Shown here: piece by piece, positions 12,541 to 23,853 of the stretch
Layout: every line of letters begins with the position of its first letter
How positions within the stretch are numbered: position 1 is the first letter of the stretch
DNA from: Nothopassalora personata
Taxonomy: Eukaryota > Ascomycota > Dothideomycetes > Mycosphaerellales > Mycosphaerellaceae
DNA: 64,000 bases
Direction: 5' to 3'
Assembly (NCBI GenBank): GCA_033816765.1
Contig: CM066293.1
Location: 1,054,001 to 1,118,000, forward strand
Translations under genes and position numbers: made by a program
The notes under the pieces: generated by a model
Databases searched by the model: none
Seen by the model: the letters and a program-made list of their open reading frames with translations, nothing else
Told to the model about the DNA's origin: nothing

Positions 12541-12860
12541 CTAAATACGATCCTCCGCTACGGCTAAGCGAGTCGATATATTATTAGTAGGGCGAGAACT
12601 AGACTCGCTAGCCTTACTAACCTCGCTAGCCTCGCTAGCCTCGCTAGAAGTAGTTAAAACACCCTCGAAAGCCTTAAATAAACTCTTACTAGACTCGCTA
12701 GACTCGCTAGGCTCCTTAACTAACTTACGAGAGTTATAGCGAGCCTTCGCGTAACGCTTATAATACGCGTAAGTCTTATCGGTATTAGTAGTAAAGACTA
12801 TATAGCGTATACTAGCTCTCTTATACATATCGTAGTCCGTCTAAGCCGGCTTACCTATTA
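12541..12860 (-). pseudogene. RIP-mutated frame with Zn2Cys6-like spacing (all Cys to Tyr)
   Basis: The minus strand is open over 12541-12828, and the frame continues upstream with RIP-type stops. Six Tyr residues have spacing 2-6-10-2-7, within the range of fungal Zn2Cys6 clusters. Each is TAC or TAT, one RIP step from TGC or TGT. A Ser/Glu-rich tail follows. It is convergent with the degraded plus-strand frame at 10,750-12,530, echoing the gag/antisense arrangement of the two LTR elements, but I could not find LTRs around this unit. Confidence 0.5.
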
Positions 12861-13191
12861 ATACGAGTTAGTATATATAGTATAGCGAGTCTACTATAAG
12901 ATATATACCCTCTTTAGTCTCTATAATACGGCTAGCCTAGTCGAACTTACGTAAATTATTCTTCGTAACCTTTATACTACCCTTATCTATCTTCTACGAG
13001 TCTCCTAGCTATTATACCTATATCGACTCGCTTACGTAGTAGAAATCGTTAGTATCGGCAGTACGAGGGCGTCGGTATATACTATAGGTTTATTAGTCTA
13101 CCTACGTACGCCTAATAAGTCGGAATCGTACTTACGCTATCGTAAGCTATAGTAATAACCGCGTTTATAAGGGTAAGCGCGGATTAGGTAT

Positions 13192-13230
13192 ACTATCGCT
13201 ATCGCTATCGCTATCGCTATCGTTATTATT
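13192..13230. repeat. Microsatellite (CTATCG)n
   Basis: About six tandem copies of a 6-bp CTATCG unit close to the end of the RIP-degraded block. Confidence 0.8.
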
Positions 13231-13644
13231 GTTCTAAGGCTAATATCGCTAAGTAAGTCGTCTATAGTTAGATTTATATATATTAATAAGTATAGAGTTA
13301 AAGAAATAGTAATAGTAGTAGAAGTTAATATACCCGCCGCTATAATATAGTAATAGCAAGTAAGGTAAGCTCCTTAATACTTAATATCTACTATTATTAA
13401 GGAGCCTAACTTACCTACGTAGTAGGAGGAATAGGCTACCGCCGCGACTCGCTACGATTATAGGCGATAATAGCGAGTCGTAGTAGTATTGCTATTATTG
13501 TGCTATTGTTAATGCTATTGTTAAGGAAGAGCGAGTACAGCGAGTAAGGATTTCGAATAAGCGTAATTGCCGGTTTTGTAAGCCTAGGCCACCGTCATAG
13601 TCGCGAAACATGAAATTCCATCGGAGCTAATCGGCTGCCAGCTG

Positions 13645-13649
13645 ATTGG
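13645..13649 (-). promoter_or_regulatory. Inverted CCAAT box upstream of QCR9
   Basis: ATTGG (CCAAT on the minus strand, within CCAATCAGC) lies about 135 bp before the QCR9 start codon. Respiratory-chain genes in fungi are commonly controlled by the HAP/CCAAT-binding complex, so the position fits. Function is inferred from sequence only. Confidence 0.4.
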
Positions 13650-13782
13650 GCCGTGAGCGTGATCTGCGAACTCCTCAACTTCAACATTGTTCCCCAGCAC
13701 AACGACCACATCCAGAGCACTTTTCAACACGCAGGCACGAGCCGCCGGATCTTCTTACGACTTCTCTCGCGATACTCTCAAA

Positions 13783-14151
13783 ATGTCTGGCATCCTCTCG
13801 GGCCTCTACTCGTACGATATCTTACCTGTGACGCGGAGAGAGAGAGGCATTGGCTAACGCAGCATGAAAAGGGCCATCGTCAAGCGTAACGCCATCTTCC
13901 TTACCACGATCTTCGTAGGTGCCTTCGCGACCGAGATGTACGCAATTGAGGCCCGGTCTGGTGGACAATTTGGACTAACGTCGAGCTAGTGCTTTTGATA
14001 CCGCCTCGAACACCATCTGGGACCAAATAAACAAGGGCGTACGTGGCACCGGAATGGCGGATGAGAAGAGTAGTGGCTAACAGACAGACAGCGGCAATGG
14101 AAGGACATCAAGCAGCGGTATATGCAAGCTGAGGACGACGATGATGAGTGA
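13783..14151 (+). CDS. QCR9: Cytochrome bc1 complex subunit 9 (UQCR10/QCR9 family), four exons
   Basis: The coding sequence is join(13783..13811, 13863..13937, 13990..14038, 14092..14151), giving 70 residues. All three introns (51, 52 and 53 nt) begin GTACG and end AG, and the first and third contain GCTAAC. The spliced product starts MSGILSGLYS, then has a basic KRAIVKRN stretch, a single hydrophobic span (FLTTIFVGAFA), an AFDTA...IW motif, WKDIK.RY and an acidic DDDDE tail. These hallmarks of subunit 9 occur in order, and the length matches the ~66-residue yeast protein. The product is a one-pass inner-membrane subunit of respiratory complex III. No single frame is longer than about 25 codons, so ORF scanning misses it. 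The next gene, UBR1, is on the same strand about 610 bp downstream. Confidence 0.92.
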
Positions 14152-14760
14152 GGTATCCGAATGTGGCTGGGAGGCAGGAATAACGCGAGGCTTGGGGCAG
14201 CATCCGAGACCTCGGAGCAAGCAGAGACGACGGAGGTTACTTCTAGGGGGTGTATAACAGCGGCATGGTGCGGATTCCACCATCAGGGCAGCATCCGCGG
14301 GTGTAACAAATATCCAAGCCCGAGCTTTGATTTAGCTGAGCATTTCTGACCAGACTATGCATCAGGTGCTGTCTCCAGAGGTTCACAGAACTGTCATGTC
14401 CCTATTGCCAAGTTGTCTTGACTTCTCCTGCTGCCAGTGAATGTTGTATCTTCAATATTTGATAGCGTGTGAAATCCGGTCGTTACGTCAGAGGCCAGGC
14501 GCGTCTTTATTGTACATGTATGCACAACTTTGAAGCTCTGCTCGCTTGCCGGAGCGTTATCTGTCAGCCAACAACGCCACCACGAAACATCTCGCACTGC
14601 ACTCCGCAATCAAACAACAGAACCAAACAACAGAACACGCGCCGGACGGTGCTCTCATTTTTCTCGCCCTTGAACAACAGGCAATAGGCGCGTAGTGGGG
14701 TGTCAAGGCGTAAACCTGGACGAGCGACACGAACGATAGCAAACTCACCATCCTCCCGCG
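14152..14760. other. Intergenic, QCR9 3' region and UBR1 promoter/leader
   Basis: Normal base composition. Only short overlapping frames on both strands, none with family features. Nothing supported. Confidence 0.6.
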
Positions 14761-17700
14761 ATGCAAACAGCTCCCGGAGAAGAACTCGCACACGAACTCG
14801 CAACACAGCCAGCAAACTTCGACAACCGCTTCACACACGCCGCGAACTGTAAGCTCCGGCAGATCCTCTTCAAATCACTCGCAGCCGGTCGCGAGGACTA
14901 CCTCGGCCTGTTCTTCCCAGATGGCCCACCTGCCGACAGGTCGAAGCCATGGTCGCTGAGTGACGCGCAAGGCGCAATAGAAGGAGCCGAGTATGCCGCT
15001 GCCGCCAAGGGAACGGCATGCGGCCACATCTTCAAGAACGGCGAGAGCACATACCACTGCAAGACATGTGCCGCCGACGATACCTGCGTATTGTGCGCCA
15101 AGTGCTTCGAGAGTAGCGATCATGAAGGCCACGGCGTGCTCATCTCGGTCAGTCCTGGTAACAGTGGGTGCTGCGATTGTGGGGATCGGGAGGCATGGAA
15201 GAGGGACGTGAGATGCAGCATACACACAGCTGACGCAAATGACGAGACACACAGCGGCAATGCACAAGGCAAGCAGAAGGCGCCTGTTGGCAGCTCGGGA
15301 AGTGAGCTGCCGCCTGACCTCGTGGAAGCCATTCGCCTGACCATCGCACGATGCGTAGACTACCTTTGCGATGTCTTCTCGTGCTCGCCCGAGCAGCTGC
15401 GTATGCCAAAGAGCCAGACAAGTATCTTGAGGGACGAGAGAGAAAGCAGGCTCGAGGGCGTCTACGGCGATGAACAGCAGGAGCAGAACCTCGAATACTG
15501 CCTGGTGCTGTGGAACGATGAGAAGCATACAGTGGATGATGTGCAGAATCAGGTCGCAAGAGCTTGCTCGAACACAAAGAGATTTGGATATCAGAAAGCT
15601 ATGGAAGTCAACGACATCGGGCGTAGCGTTGTCCACTACTCGCGGGACCTGGAGGAGCTACTGCGGATGGCCGAGATTATCGAGCAACTGAAGGTGACGG
15701 TGACAATCAGATCAGCGAGAGACACGTTCCGAGAAGAGATGTGCGCTGTCATCATCGACTGGATATCGGACATTGCAGGTTGCTCGGTAGGGAACGAGCC
15801 GTATCTTTTGCGCAACATCGTATGCGAGGAACTTCTCAAGCCCTGGCGTGAGAGCAGCATAACAACCAACAAGGACATCGGCAGAGATGGCATCGACGAT
15901 CACGAACAGGATGAGAACGAGAAGACACAGCGGAAATATAGAGCGCTTCTGCAACCACTTCGCGCGGCTGCCAACGTTGTCCGGCTGGAAGTTGAAATTC
16001 AGGATCCTATGGACGATGAAGACGACGACGACGATAACGATGATAACGATAATGAGGACGACGATGAAGAGGAAGTGGATGACTTTGATATGTACGTAGG
16101 CGAAGGGCCTGAGGAAGAAATGGACGTCGAAGTGGAAGACCTGAGGCGCGCGTCCGAGGCTGCTATAGAGAGTCTTGATGCAGCGGACATGGACATAGAC
16201 ATCATGGAGGAGAACGACGAGCTGGGTGAGGCCACGATAGCGGGCTATCCGCCCCCTGCTCCACCGCCGCCAAGGGGCGAGAGACGAACGGTCTTCACAC
16301 CACAAGACAGTGACGAGGGAGAGAGTTACGAACAACAACCGCCGCCGGTCCGTGATCCATATCCGAAAGTGCCTGCTACGCCCAGAGCGCGGGTCAACAG
16401 ATCGACGCGGCCAAGCAAGCACTGGCTAGAGAAGCCGGGAGGGTACAGAGCGCCTAGACCTAGCGAGCCATGCGAGGACTTGTGGCAGCGAGTGCGATTA
16501 GACTGGCTGATACTTTACGATTTGCGTCTCTGGAAAACATTGCGAATACACCTCCGGCATCTATATATCACAACGGTAGTGACCATCCCGCACTTCAAGC
16601 GCATTCTGGGATTGCGCTTCGCAGGGCTGTACACTACTCTCGCACAGCTCTACCTCATTGCGGATCGTGAGCCAGATCATTCGATTATTAATCTGAGTGT
16701 ACAGATGCTCACAACGCCAACGATCACGCAAGAAGTGGTTGAGCGAGGCAACTTCTTGACGAACTTGATGGCGATCCTCTACACTTTCATTACCACGAGA
16801 CAGGTCGGCTTTCCGGAGGAAGTCAACCCTCGAGCTACATTGGCGTTCGATGCTGGTGCTGTGACCAATCGAAGAATGTTTCATTTCTTCCTGGACCTTC
16901 GCTGGCTTTTCCAGTCTGAGCTCATACATTATCGCATGCGCTACGAGCCGCGCCACTTGCTGCAGTTTCTGGACCTGGTAAAACTGCATCAAGGCGTCTG
17001 TCCAAACGTCCGAGCTACTGGTGAGCACATCGAGTACGAGTCGGACACTTGGATTAGCGCGAGCATGATCGTAAAGGAGATCAACAAGCTTTGCAAGCAA
17101 GTCGCCGTGTCTTTCGAACCTCATCATAAGTTCGATGATGGTCTTGCAAGCCTACAGCGTGCCATTCGAAATGTGGCTCAGGTGACCATGATCAATTCGT
17201 TTGGGTATGAGCGCAAGCGCTTTACCACCGCCGAGCTGAGGGATGACATGGCATGGCATCAGATCGGTCCCTTGGTGCATGATGGCAAGAAATACAGCGT
17301 ACCTCGCCATGCTGTGCAATCAGAGCCGATGAGTTTCCACCACCCTCTGCACTACCTGCTATCTTGGCTGCTCGAAAACGCGAAGGGCATGCAAAGAGAC
17401 GAGATGCGCGCGCTCTTGTGCTTTTCACCTGCAGATCTCAAAGATCCTTGGAATGCTACTCCCAAAGGTGGCTCCGCGCCTAGCAGTCTGACCAGCGACG
17501 AACTGCTCAGCGGTATATTCGAACACCCTCTCCGTGTATGTGCATGGCTTGCTCAGATGAAGGCTGGCATGTGGGTCAGAAACGGCATCACGCTTCGTCA
17601 CCAAGCTCATACATATCGGAGCGTCTCGCACCGCGACGTGGGCTACCAGCGTGATATCCTCATGGTTCAAGCGGGTCTCGTGTTGTGCGGTGCTGACGAC

Positions 17701-20700
17701 GAACTTCCTGGTGAGAGATACTTGGCACAAATGATCGATCGTTTCCAGATGAACGGCTGGATCGTTGGTGATTATCAAGTCGTCCCTGGCTTCGAAGACT
17801 CTCAGCAGCTGGACGTTTTCGAGGACTTCTTCCATCTGCTGGTGATAGCATTGTCTGAGCGAGGTAACTTGCAGCCTAATCTACAGTCAGAAGAGCAGCA
17901 TGCTAGGATGCTTCAGCATGACATCGCACACTCACTTTGCTTCAAGCCGCTGTCTTTCAGTGAGCTGAATCAACGAGTTACAGAGAAGGTCGGCGAGTCG
18001 GACGACTTCAATCGGGTCCTTGAGGGTATGACCAACTATCGGGCACCTGAGGGTCTGCAAGACACCGGCACCTTTGAGCTGAAGCCTGAGTATATCGGAT
18101 TGGTGGATCCATTCTTCGCTCACTACACACGGAACCAACGCGAGGAAGCAGACAACATTTATAGGAAACATGTTGCTCGCAAAACTGGCAAGCAAGTGGA
18201 AGACATCGTCTACGAGCCTCGCCTGGATCCGATTGACAGTGGAATGTTCACACACTTGGCAGCCTTCACGACCACACCACTCTTTGTACAACTAGCAGCA
18301 TCAGCACTACATTTTGCGGTCCATGTAAAAGAAGTTGCATCGAAAGTACAGGTCACGAGAGTCGAGACATTTCTTCACATGGTGCTGCATCTCATCCTGC
18401 TGGCTGTTGTCGAGGATAGAAGCGATGCAGAAAAGGGCTTCGTCAAGCTGGCGACATCAACGACGTGTACCTTCACAGCAAGCAGTCCTACTCTGCCAAG
18501 CACCCAGACTACGCTGGTCTCGCTCCTGTTGACAATAGGTGGTATGGATGACTACACAGCCTGCCAGCCTGCAATCAAGAACGTCTTACGCAAGATGCAG
18601 ATGCGACAGCCAGAAAAGCTGTCTGCCGTTGGTGCACTGGGCGCAATGCTCGATCGTGGAGATAGTAGCTCTCCGGCATCGCTCTCGCTGGAAGACAAAG
18701 AGCGCAAGAAGCAAGAAGCACTTGCACGTCAAGCCAAGGTCATGGCCAAGATGAAGGAACAACAGAACAACTTCTTGCAGAACCAAGGTCTGGCTTTCGG
18801 TGATGAGCTCGATGATTTCGAAGACGACATGTCCATCACTGAAGAGCCCGAGAAGGTCGAGTACCGCAAGACCTGGAGCTTCCCTACCGGGACATGCATA
18901 CTGTGCCAGGAAGAGACAGACGACAACCGCTTGTATGGTACCTTCGCCTTCTTCGGAGAAAGCAACATCCTTCGCTCAACGCCTGTAGAGGACCCGGACT
19001 ATCTCGATGAGGTGTCGCGTATACCGACTAGCTTGGATCGTTCTGCCGATGACATACGACCCTTTGGAGTTGCTGGTGCCAACAAACGTGATGTGCAGCG
19101 TATCGGCCCCGACGGCAAAGCAACCACCGTCGAGAGACAGGAACTTTCAAAGGGCTTCCCACATCAGCCAGGCGGCATTAAAGGCCCAGTGTCAACCAGC
19201 TGTGGGCACATAATGCACTACAACTGCTTCGAGCAATACCTTGCTGCCACATCTCGACGGCATGGATCGCAGATTGCCAGAAAGCACCCTGAGCGAATCG
19301 ATTTCAAAGAGTTCATATGTCCTCTCTGCAAAGCGCTCGGAAACACCTTCCTGCCCATCGTTTGGAAGGAGAAAGAATGCACTCCCGAACATGAATTGCA
19401 CGCAGCCAAGAACCTCTCCGATTGGCTTGCCAACGTGTACGAGGACTACCCCGTTGACTACTCGTTCCTCAATGCTGCATCATTTGCAATGCAACATCAC
19501 CAGCAAGTGAGCGACATGTATTCTTACCGGGCGGTACAGTACGTGACGAGTATGTTTGCTCCTACTCTGGTACAGAACTTCAATGATCTGTCGCTGGACA
19601 GCACCACATCGCCCATCAGTCCGATCCAGGCGCGCTATCCCCTAAGAAGAGGCCATACACTTTCGAGGCTGTTTGGGCTGAGCAATTCCAATCCGACAGT
19701 AGCACAGCCCGAGATCCTGTCTAATTCGGCAGAGATGCTGAGGTTCAACGACCTGTTGAGCGCATATCGACGCTGCGAGGACTCAATCAAAGCCAACAAG
19801 CTCATCCCAATCGACGAAGGCGTGCTGAGAAACGATAATCCCACAATCGCAATGTCTCGCGCTCTTGGTATGACAATCTCAGCTTTCGAGATTTCGCATC
19901 GTGGCGTTGGCAATGATCCACTCGCAACATCCTTGGTGTCGGAATTTTCCGAGCAGAGTTTGACGCATCTGCGCATTCTGTCAGAGACGATTGAGAGTCA
20001 TCTGGCGATGAATATGCTTCGATCGGGTTCGAGCACGATTGCCAGGGAGACGATTCGGAGACGTGACTTGGCTATGGCTCAGCTAATTGGCAATGAAGCC
20101 AACACTGGGTATGATCTGGGAGAACGCAGCTTCAGACTGAACTCGAAGCTGCTGTTCCAGGATGATATCTTTCTGTTCTTCTCTGATTGGCTCGCACTCC
20201 TTGGATCGAGTGTTGCAGAAGCCAACTCCATTCTGCAGCTATGTTACTGGGCTGAGATCGTGAAGGCATTGTTTGTGCTCCATCCACTCTTGAACAGTCG
20301 ACCTCTCGCTCAAGGCTCCTGCGCTGCTGGCTCATCGCCCGACCAGCGCTTTGCGCGTTTCGTATACCACACGAGATGGGGTCCAGAGCCTAGTGGGTTC
20401 GAAGGTCCATACATGGAAGAGCTGCGCCAGCTCGCCGAGAAGTACGCTCTCGCTTTTCTACGAAAGTGTGCCGTCCTTATGGTAGTACGCTACGGTCTGG
20501 ACTTCGAGTGCCCTTACAACATGGACCCATCGGCTCCCGAAATAGATCGTCTCACAGCACTACTGCACGTCCATTCAATCGACGACCTCTGTGGCATTTA
20601 CCTCGCCAAAGACGAAGCCGGCCACAACCTCCGACAGATCACAACCCGATGGATCGAACAGGCGCACCACATCGAAGACCAAGGCAGAGGCATTGTCCGC

Positions 20701-21180
20701 ATCCCGCACCCTGCCATCTACGAACTCGTCGGCCTTCCCAAGAACTACGACACCCTCACCGAGGCCGCCATAAAACGCCGCTGCCCCACAACCGGCAAGG
20801 ATATCCAAGACCCGGCTGTCTGTCTTCTCTGCGGTGAGATTTTCTGCTCACAAGCGGTCTGCTGTATGGTTGAGAAGAATCTTGGTGGCTGCTATCAACA
20901 CATGCGGAAACACGGGTTGAAAACGGGCATTTTCATCAACATTAGGAAGTGCATGGTTTTGTTCTGCCATGGACCAGGAACGGGAAGTTTCGCGCATGCG
21001 CCGTATCTGGATAGACATGGCGAGCCGGATCCGACGTTGAGAAGGCATCATCAGTTGTTTTTGAACCAGAGAAGATATGATAAGTTGTTGAGGGAGGTGT
21101 GGTTGGGGCATATGGTGCCCAGTGTTATTAGTAGGAAGTTGGAGGCGGATATTAACCCTGGTGGGTGGGAGACGCTTTAG
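14761..21180 (+). CDS. UBR1: N-recognin E3 ubiquitin ligase UBR1
   Basis: An intronless frame of 2139 residues. A UBR-box zinc domain (about 86-156, starting ACGHIFKNGE and ending CDCGDREAW) binds basic N-terminal residues. A ClpS-like domain follows (about 246-320, starting LEYCLVLWNDEKHTVDDV) and binds bulky hydrophobic N-termini. A long acidic Asp/Glu tract lies at about 416-443. The catalytic RING-H2 (about 1378-1535) begins CILCQEE and includes CGHIMHYNC and CPLC with a long insertion. A C-terminal Cys/His cap contains CLLCGEIFC near 2021. Length and domain order match fungal UBR1 (yeast 1950 residues). It transfers ubiquitin to N-degron substrates with the E2 Rad6, in cytosol and nucleus. 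ATG 14761 is chosen as the first Met, about 85 residues before the UBR box. Confidence 0.95.
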   Translation: MQTAPGEELAHELATQPANFDNRFTHAANCKLRQILFKSLAAGREDYLGLFFPDGPPADRSKPWSLSDAQGAIEGAEYAAAAKGTACGHIFKNGESTYHCKTCAADDTCVLCAKCFESSDHEGHGVLISVSPGNSGCCDCGDREAWKRDVRCSIHTADANDETHSGNAQGKQKAPVGSSGSELPPDLVEAIRLTIARCVDYLCDVFSCSPEQLRMPKSQTSILRDERESRLEGVYGDEQQEQNLEYCLVLWNDEKHTVDDVQNQVARACSNTKRFGYQKAMEVNDIGRSVVHYSRDLEELLRMAEIIEQLKVTVTIRSARDTFREEMCAVIIDWISDIAGCSVGNEPYLLRNIVCEELLKPWRESSITTNKDIGRDGIDDHEQDENEKTQRKYRALLQPLRAAANVVRLEVEIQDPMDDEDDDDDNDDNDNEDDDEEEVDDFDMYVGEGPEEEMDVEVEDLRRASEAAIESLDAADMDIDIMEENDELGEATIAGYPPPAPPPPRGERRTVFTPQDSDEGESYEQQPPPVRDPYPKVPATPRARVNRSTRPSKHWLEKPGGYRAPRPSEPCEDLWQRVRLDWLILYDLRLWKTLRIHLRHLYITTVVTIPHFKRILGLRFAGLYTTLAQLYLIADREPDHSIINLSVQMLTTPTITQEVVERGNFLTNLMAILYTFITTRQVGFPEEVNPRATLAFDAGAVTNRRMFHFFLDLRWLFQSELIHYRMRYEPRHLLQFLDLVKLHQGVCPNVRATGEHIEYESDTWISASMIVKEINKLCKQVAVSFEPHHKFDDGLASLQRAIRNVAQVTMINSFGYERKRFTTAELRDDMAWHQIGPLVHDGKKYSVPRHAVQSEPMSFHHPLHYLLSWLLENAKGMQRDEMRALLCFSPADLKDPWNATPKGGSAPSSLTSDELLSGIFEHPLRVCAWLAQMKAGMWVRNGITLRHQAHTYRSVSHRDVGYQRDILMVQAGLVLCGADDELPGERYLAQMIDRFQMNGWIVGDYQVVPGFEDSQQLDVFEDFFHLLVIALSERGNLQPNLQSEEQHARMLQHDIAHSLCFKPLSFSELNQRVTEKVGESDDFNRVLEGMTNYRAPEGLQDTGTFELKPEYIGLVDPFFAHYTRNQREEADNIYRKHVARKTGKQVEDIVYEPRLDPIDSGMFTHLAAFTTTPLFVQLAASALHFAVHVKEVASKVQVTRVETFLHMVLHLILLAVVEDRSDAEKGFVKLATSTTCTFTASSPTLPSTQTTLVSLLLTIGGMDDYTACQPAIKNVLRKMQMRQPEKLSAVGALGAMLDRGDSSSPASLSLEDKERKKQEALARQAKVMAKMKEQQNNFLQNQGLAFGDELDDFEDDMSITEEPEKVEYRKTWSFPTGTCILCQEETDDNRLYGTFAFFGESNILRSTPVEDPDYLDEVSRIPTSLDRSADDIRPFGVAGANKRDVQRIGPDGKATTVERQELSKGFPHQPGGIKGPVSTSCGHIMHYNCFEQYLAATSRRHGSQIARKHPERIDFKEFICPLCKALGNTFLPIVWKEKECTPEHELHAAKNLSDWLANVYEDYPVDYSFLNAASFAMQHHQQVSDMYSYRAVQYVTSMFAPTLVQNFNDLSLDSTTSPISPIQARYPLRRGHTLSRLFGLSNSNPTVAQPEILSNSAEMLRFNDLLSAYRRCEDSIKANKLIPIDEGVLRNDNPTIAMSRALGMTISAFEISHRGVGNDPLATSLVSEFSEQSLTHLRILSETIESHLAMNMLRSGSSTIARETIRRRDLAMAQLIGNEANTGYDLGERSFRLNSKLLFQDDIFLFFSDWLALLGSSVAEANSILQLCYWAEIVKALFVLHPLLNSRPLAQGSCAAGSSPDQRFARFVYHTRWGPEPSGFEGPYMEELRQLAEKYALAFLRKCAVLMVVRYGLDFECPYNMDPSAPEIDRLTALLHVHSIDDLCGIYLAKDEAGHNLRQITTRWIEQAHHIEDQGRGIVRIPHPAIYELVGLPKNYDTLTEAAIKRRCPTTGKDIQDPAVCLLCGEIFCSQAVCCMVEKNLGGCYQHMRKHGLKTGIFINIRKCMVLFCHGPGTGSFAHAPYLDRHGEPDPTLRRHHQLFLNQRRYDKLLREVWLGHMVPSVISRKLEADINPGGWETL

Positions 21181-23853
21181 ATGGAGGGATTTGGCGGCGA
21201 GGGAGCGTGAAAGGCAGAGGTGAAGGAGAAGAAGAAGAAGGGGTGTACTTTACTGTGGAATCTCAGCACAGTTTGGTAAGACCTGCAGTAGTCAAGCGCT
21301 CGAGCATCTTGGTACTTTGTAGGCTAAGGAGACACGAGACATGAGGCAGTGACAGGACAGATATGCATTGCAACTGTCACGTTCACACGACGGGTACCCA
21401 TTCACGAAACTGGAGACGGTGAAGCACGCTCCAAGGGGGTCTGTAGTCATTAGTCCACTACTCGCGTACGTGTTCAATCACGGCTTGTCACGAGGCACTG
21501 CCGCGGGACATTTAAAGCTTCAGGGTGCATTCTTGCGCTCAGCTTTGCGGTGAGGCGAGCCATCAGGGGATTCTCCATCACTCTTACACAGAGTCGAGTA
21601 GGCTTGACAGATCAGCACAGTGCTCCGAGTTAGCATGTCGCTTCCCAGACCGCTTGCTGCGCATGATGAGGCGTCCAGCTACACCGGGGTCCAGGCGAAG
21701 CACTGGGCGCACCCGCATTGCCTCGCTCTACCTTCGCGCGTTGGCGTAGACCGATGCTGCTGTGGACTGCAGTAGGTAGACGCGAGTTGTGCGCTGGTAT
21801 GGCAGTAAGTAGACAGGAGTCGCGCAGTGGTATATACTGTACACGGCTCAGGACAGTTCGTGTTGGCTGCATTGATGGGGAAATGGTGCAGACGAGGTCA
21901 TGAGATTGGTGGACGCCCTGCATTATGGCATGTGGTTTTGATGGGAACCAGAGCCATTGGCCAGACGGCCCAAAGTCTCCTCGCTGGATGTGCTGTGTGG
22001 TGGGTTTTCTTCTGCTTGCCGTTTCGGTCAAATGCGTTACAGTAGTATGTTCGACCGCGTTGAGAGTGTTCGGCGTCGCTTTTCGTGTCTGCAGGTTGCG
22101 GATGTGAAGAGACGGTGTTTCCTGTGGCGTTTTCTTGTGAGATCCTCGCCTGGCCTGAAGGCGAGCTTCGAATTCGTGATCGAGAGAGACTGGAAACGTG
22201 CCAGAAACGATGCAGTACTGTACTATACGGACGGATAGGCTGAATGGCGATTGCGCCTTAATCAACGTGAGATCTTCATCGGCCGTGCGACTCAGTCAAT
22301 CGCCCAATGTGGAGGAGTGTACTTGGAGATGCTGGTCCAGATGACCTGTTCACAGTTTCGATAGCCTGCGCTTCATGCTGGACTTTACAAATGAAGACAT
22401 CTGGGATGTAGACGGAGAATTTGGCTGGATGGAGGTTACGAAGGACTGGATATGGAGGGGGGTGCTGAGAAGGTCAAGTTCGATAGTGAGTGCAGGCATA
22501 TGGTTGTCGTTGACAGCCGGGGTGTATTACTTGATACTACAGTATGCTGTAGGTCTGCCCTTCCTTCGCGTTCACGTCGAATGACAAGTGGAGGATGCCC
22601 ACTGGTACCTGGCAGGATGACGAGAGCTATGAGACGGCGTTGCGGACGGTGTGTGACTGGTGTCAGCAGCTAGAGAAGCTGCGCTGCTGCGCATGGCGCC
22701 GGCTTTGTAGCCATCGACTTCGGGATCAGGGGCGTGCATACAGTACAGTACCAGAGCTGCAGGAGTCCCCCTTGAGAATCTCAGCGGCTGACCCACCAAC
22801 CATTGACGATGCTTCCTGCTGCTCCGTTATTCGCAGCGCAGGGTGCAAGCCTGGACAACTCCGCCAATTCACACACAGCCACGTGACAGTCTAGCGCAGT
22901 GCACGGCATCCAGTCTCTCCGCCACGGAAACAGCCGCTACAGGGGGCCATGCACATTCGCTCGACCCTTGTCGCTGTCACCCCCCCAGTGCATCCCGACG
23001 TTGTTCCCAGAGCGTCGGTGTGAATGCTCACGTCGTACGCACGTCGGCCATAGCATATTTCCACTGAACGATAGATCTCCTGGTCTGCGCCCTTTACTCT
23101 TAGGACTCCCTCCAGCAGTGCCATCCTCCATCGACGCGCCGAGGCAAGCATTCGGTGCGGCGCATACATTCCTCCAGACCGCACGAGGCGGGCAAGCATT
23201 GCCCCTGGAGCCTCCCCGTCTACCACTCGCTTTGACGCCATCCCAGGTGCTGAGGTTGGACGACGAGAGATTGGGTTCGTCGCATTGCCGGCAACGCCAG
23301 ACGTCACGGCGACCAGGGAGACAAACCATTGAAGGGCAATAGTGCACCTCGACAAGAGGATCCCGACAGGAGGACCTCGACAGGAGGGAACGGCAGCACA
23401 CAAGTATACACCGAGTCGAAGCCTGCGTCGGAGTCGAGAGTTGGACGGCGGTGCTGTGAAAGCGTGTGAGATGCAGCGGAGGAGACGCACGGAAATAAGC
23501 TTTGGCAGTCGCGAGATCTGTTGTTGCACGACAGCGGCAGTGAAGCTGTAAGCCCTGCACACTGCATTCAGCCGCCGGAGACGTGTGTGTCTCTGTTGCA
23601 CAGCGTGACGATCAGGCACAACGTGTTCAAAAGTCATACGGCGTCGTTCAAGCCACCTGCTTTTGGGCACAGGTGCACGATTCGGTGCACGCTTCCGATC
23701 GGCACCGCGCATGAGTCTGCGAACTTACACAACGTCGCACCGGGCGCGCGTGTAGGGCTGCAGTGGCGAAGCAACAACCGTGTCGTCGCCGTCTCGCCGT
23801 CGCAGGAGTGACGCTGCCGCTGGGGAGTAGTGTAGTGGCCGCCGCATTGAACG
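21181..23853. other. Long intergenic region, no gene recognised
   Basis: The 2.7 kb between UBR1 and the MIT-domain gene has many short overlapping frames on both strands (the longest ~270 codons at 22,891-23,712, minus). None shows a family motif or a coherent splice pattern. The right half is probably the promoter and leader of the MIT gene. A non-coding RNA cannot be excluded. Confidence 0.5.

Noticed and set aside
14875..15636. 253-codon frame antisense to UBR1
   Set aside because: Lies opposite the conserved UBR box and ClpS-like domain. Hydrophobic only because it complements acidic and charged codons.
22891..23712. 273-codon minus frame (and overlapping 207- and 147-codon frames) in the UBR1-MIT spacer
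   Set aside because: Several strands and frames are open at once, Cys/Arg-rich with no motif, typical of GC-rich leader DNA.
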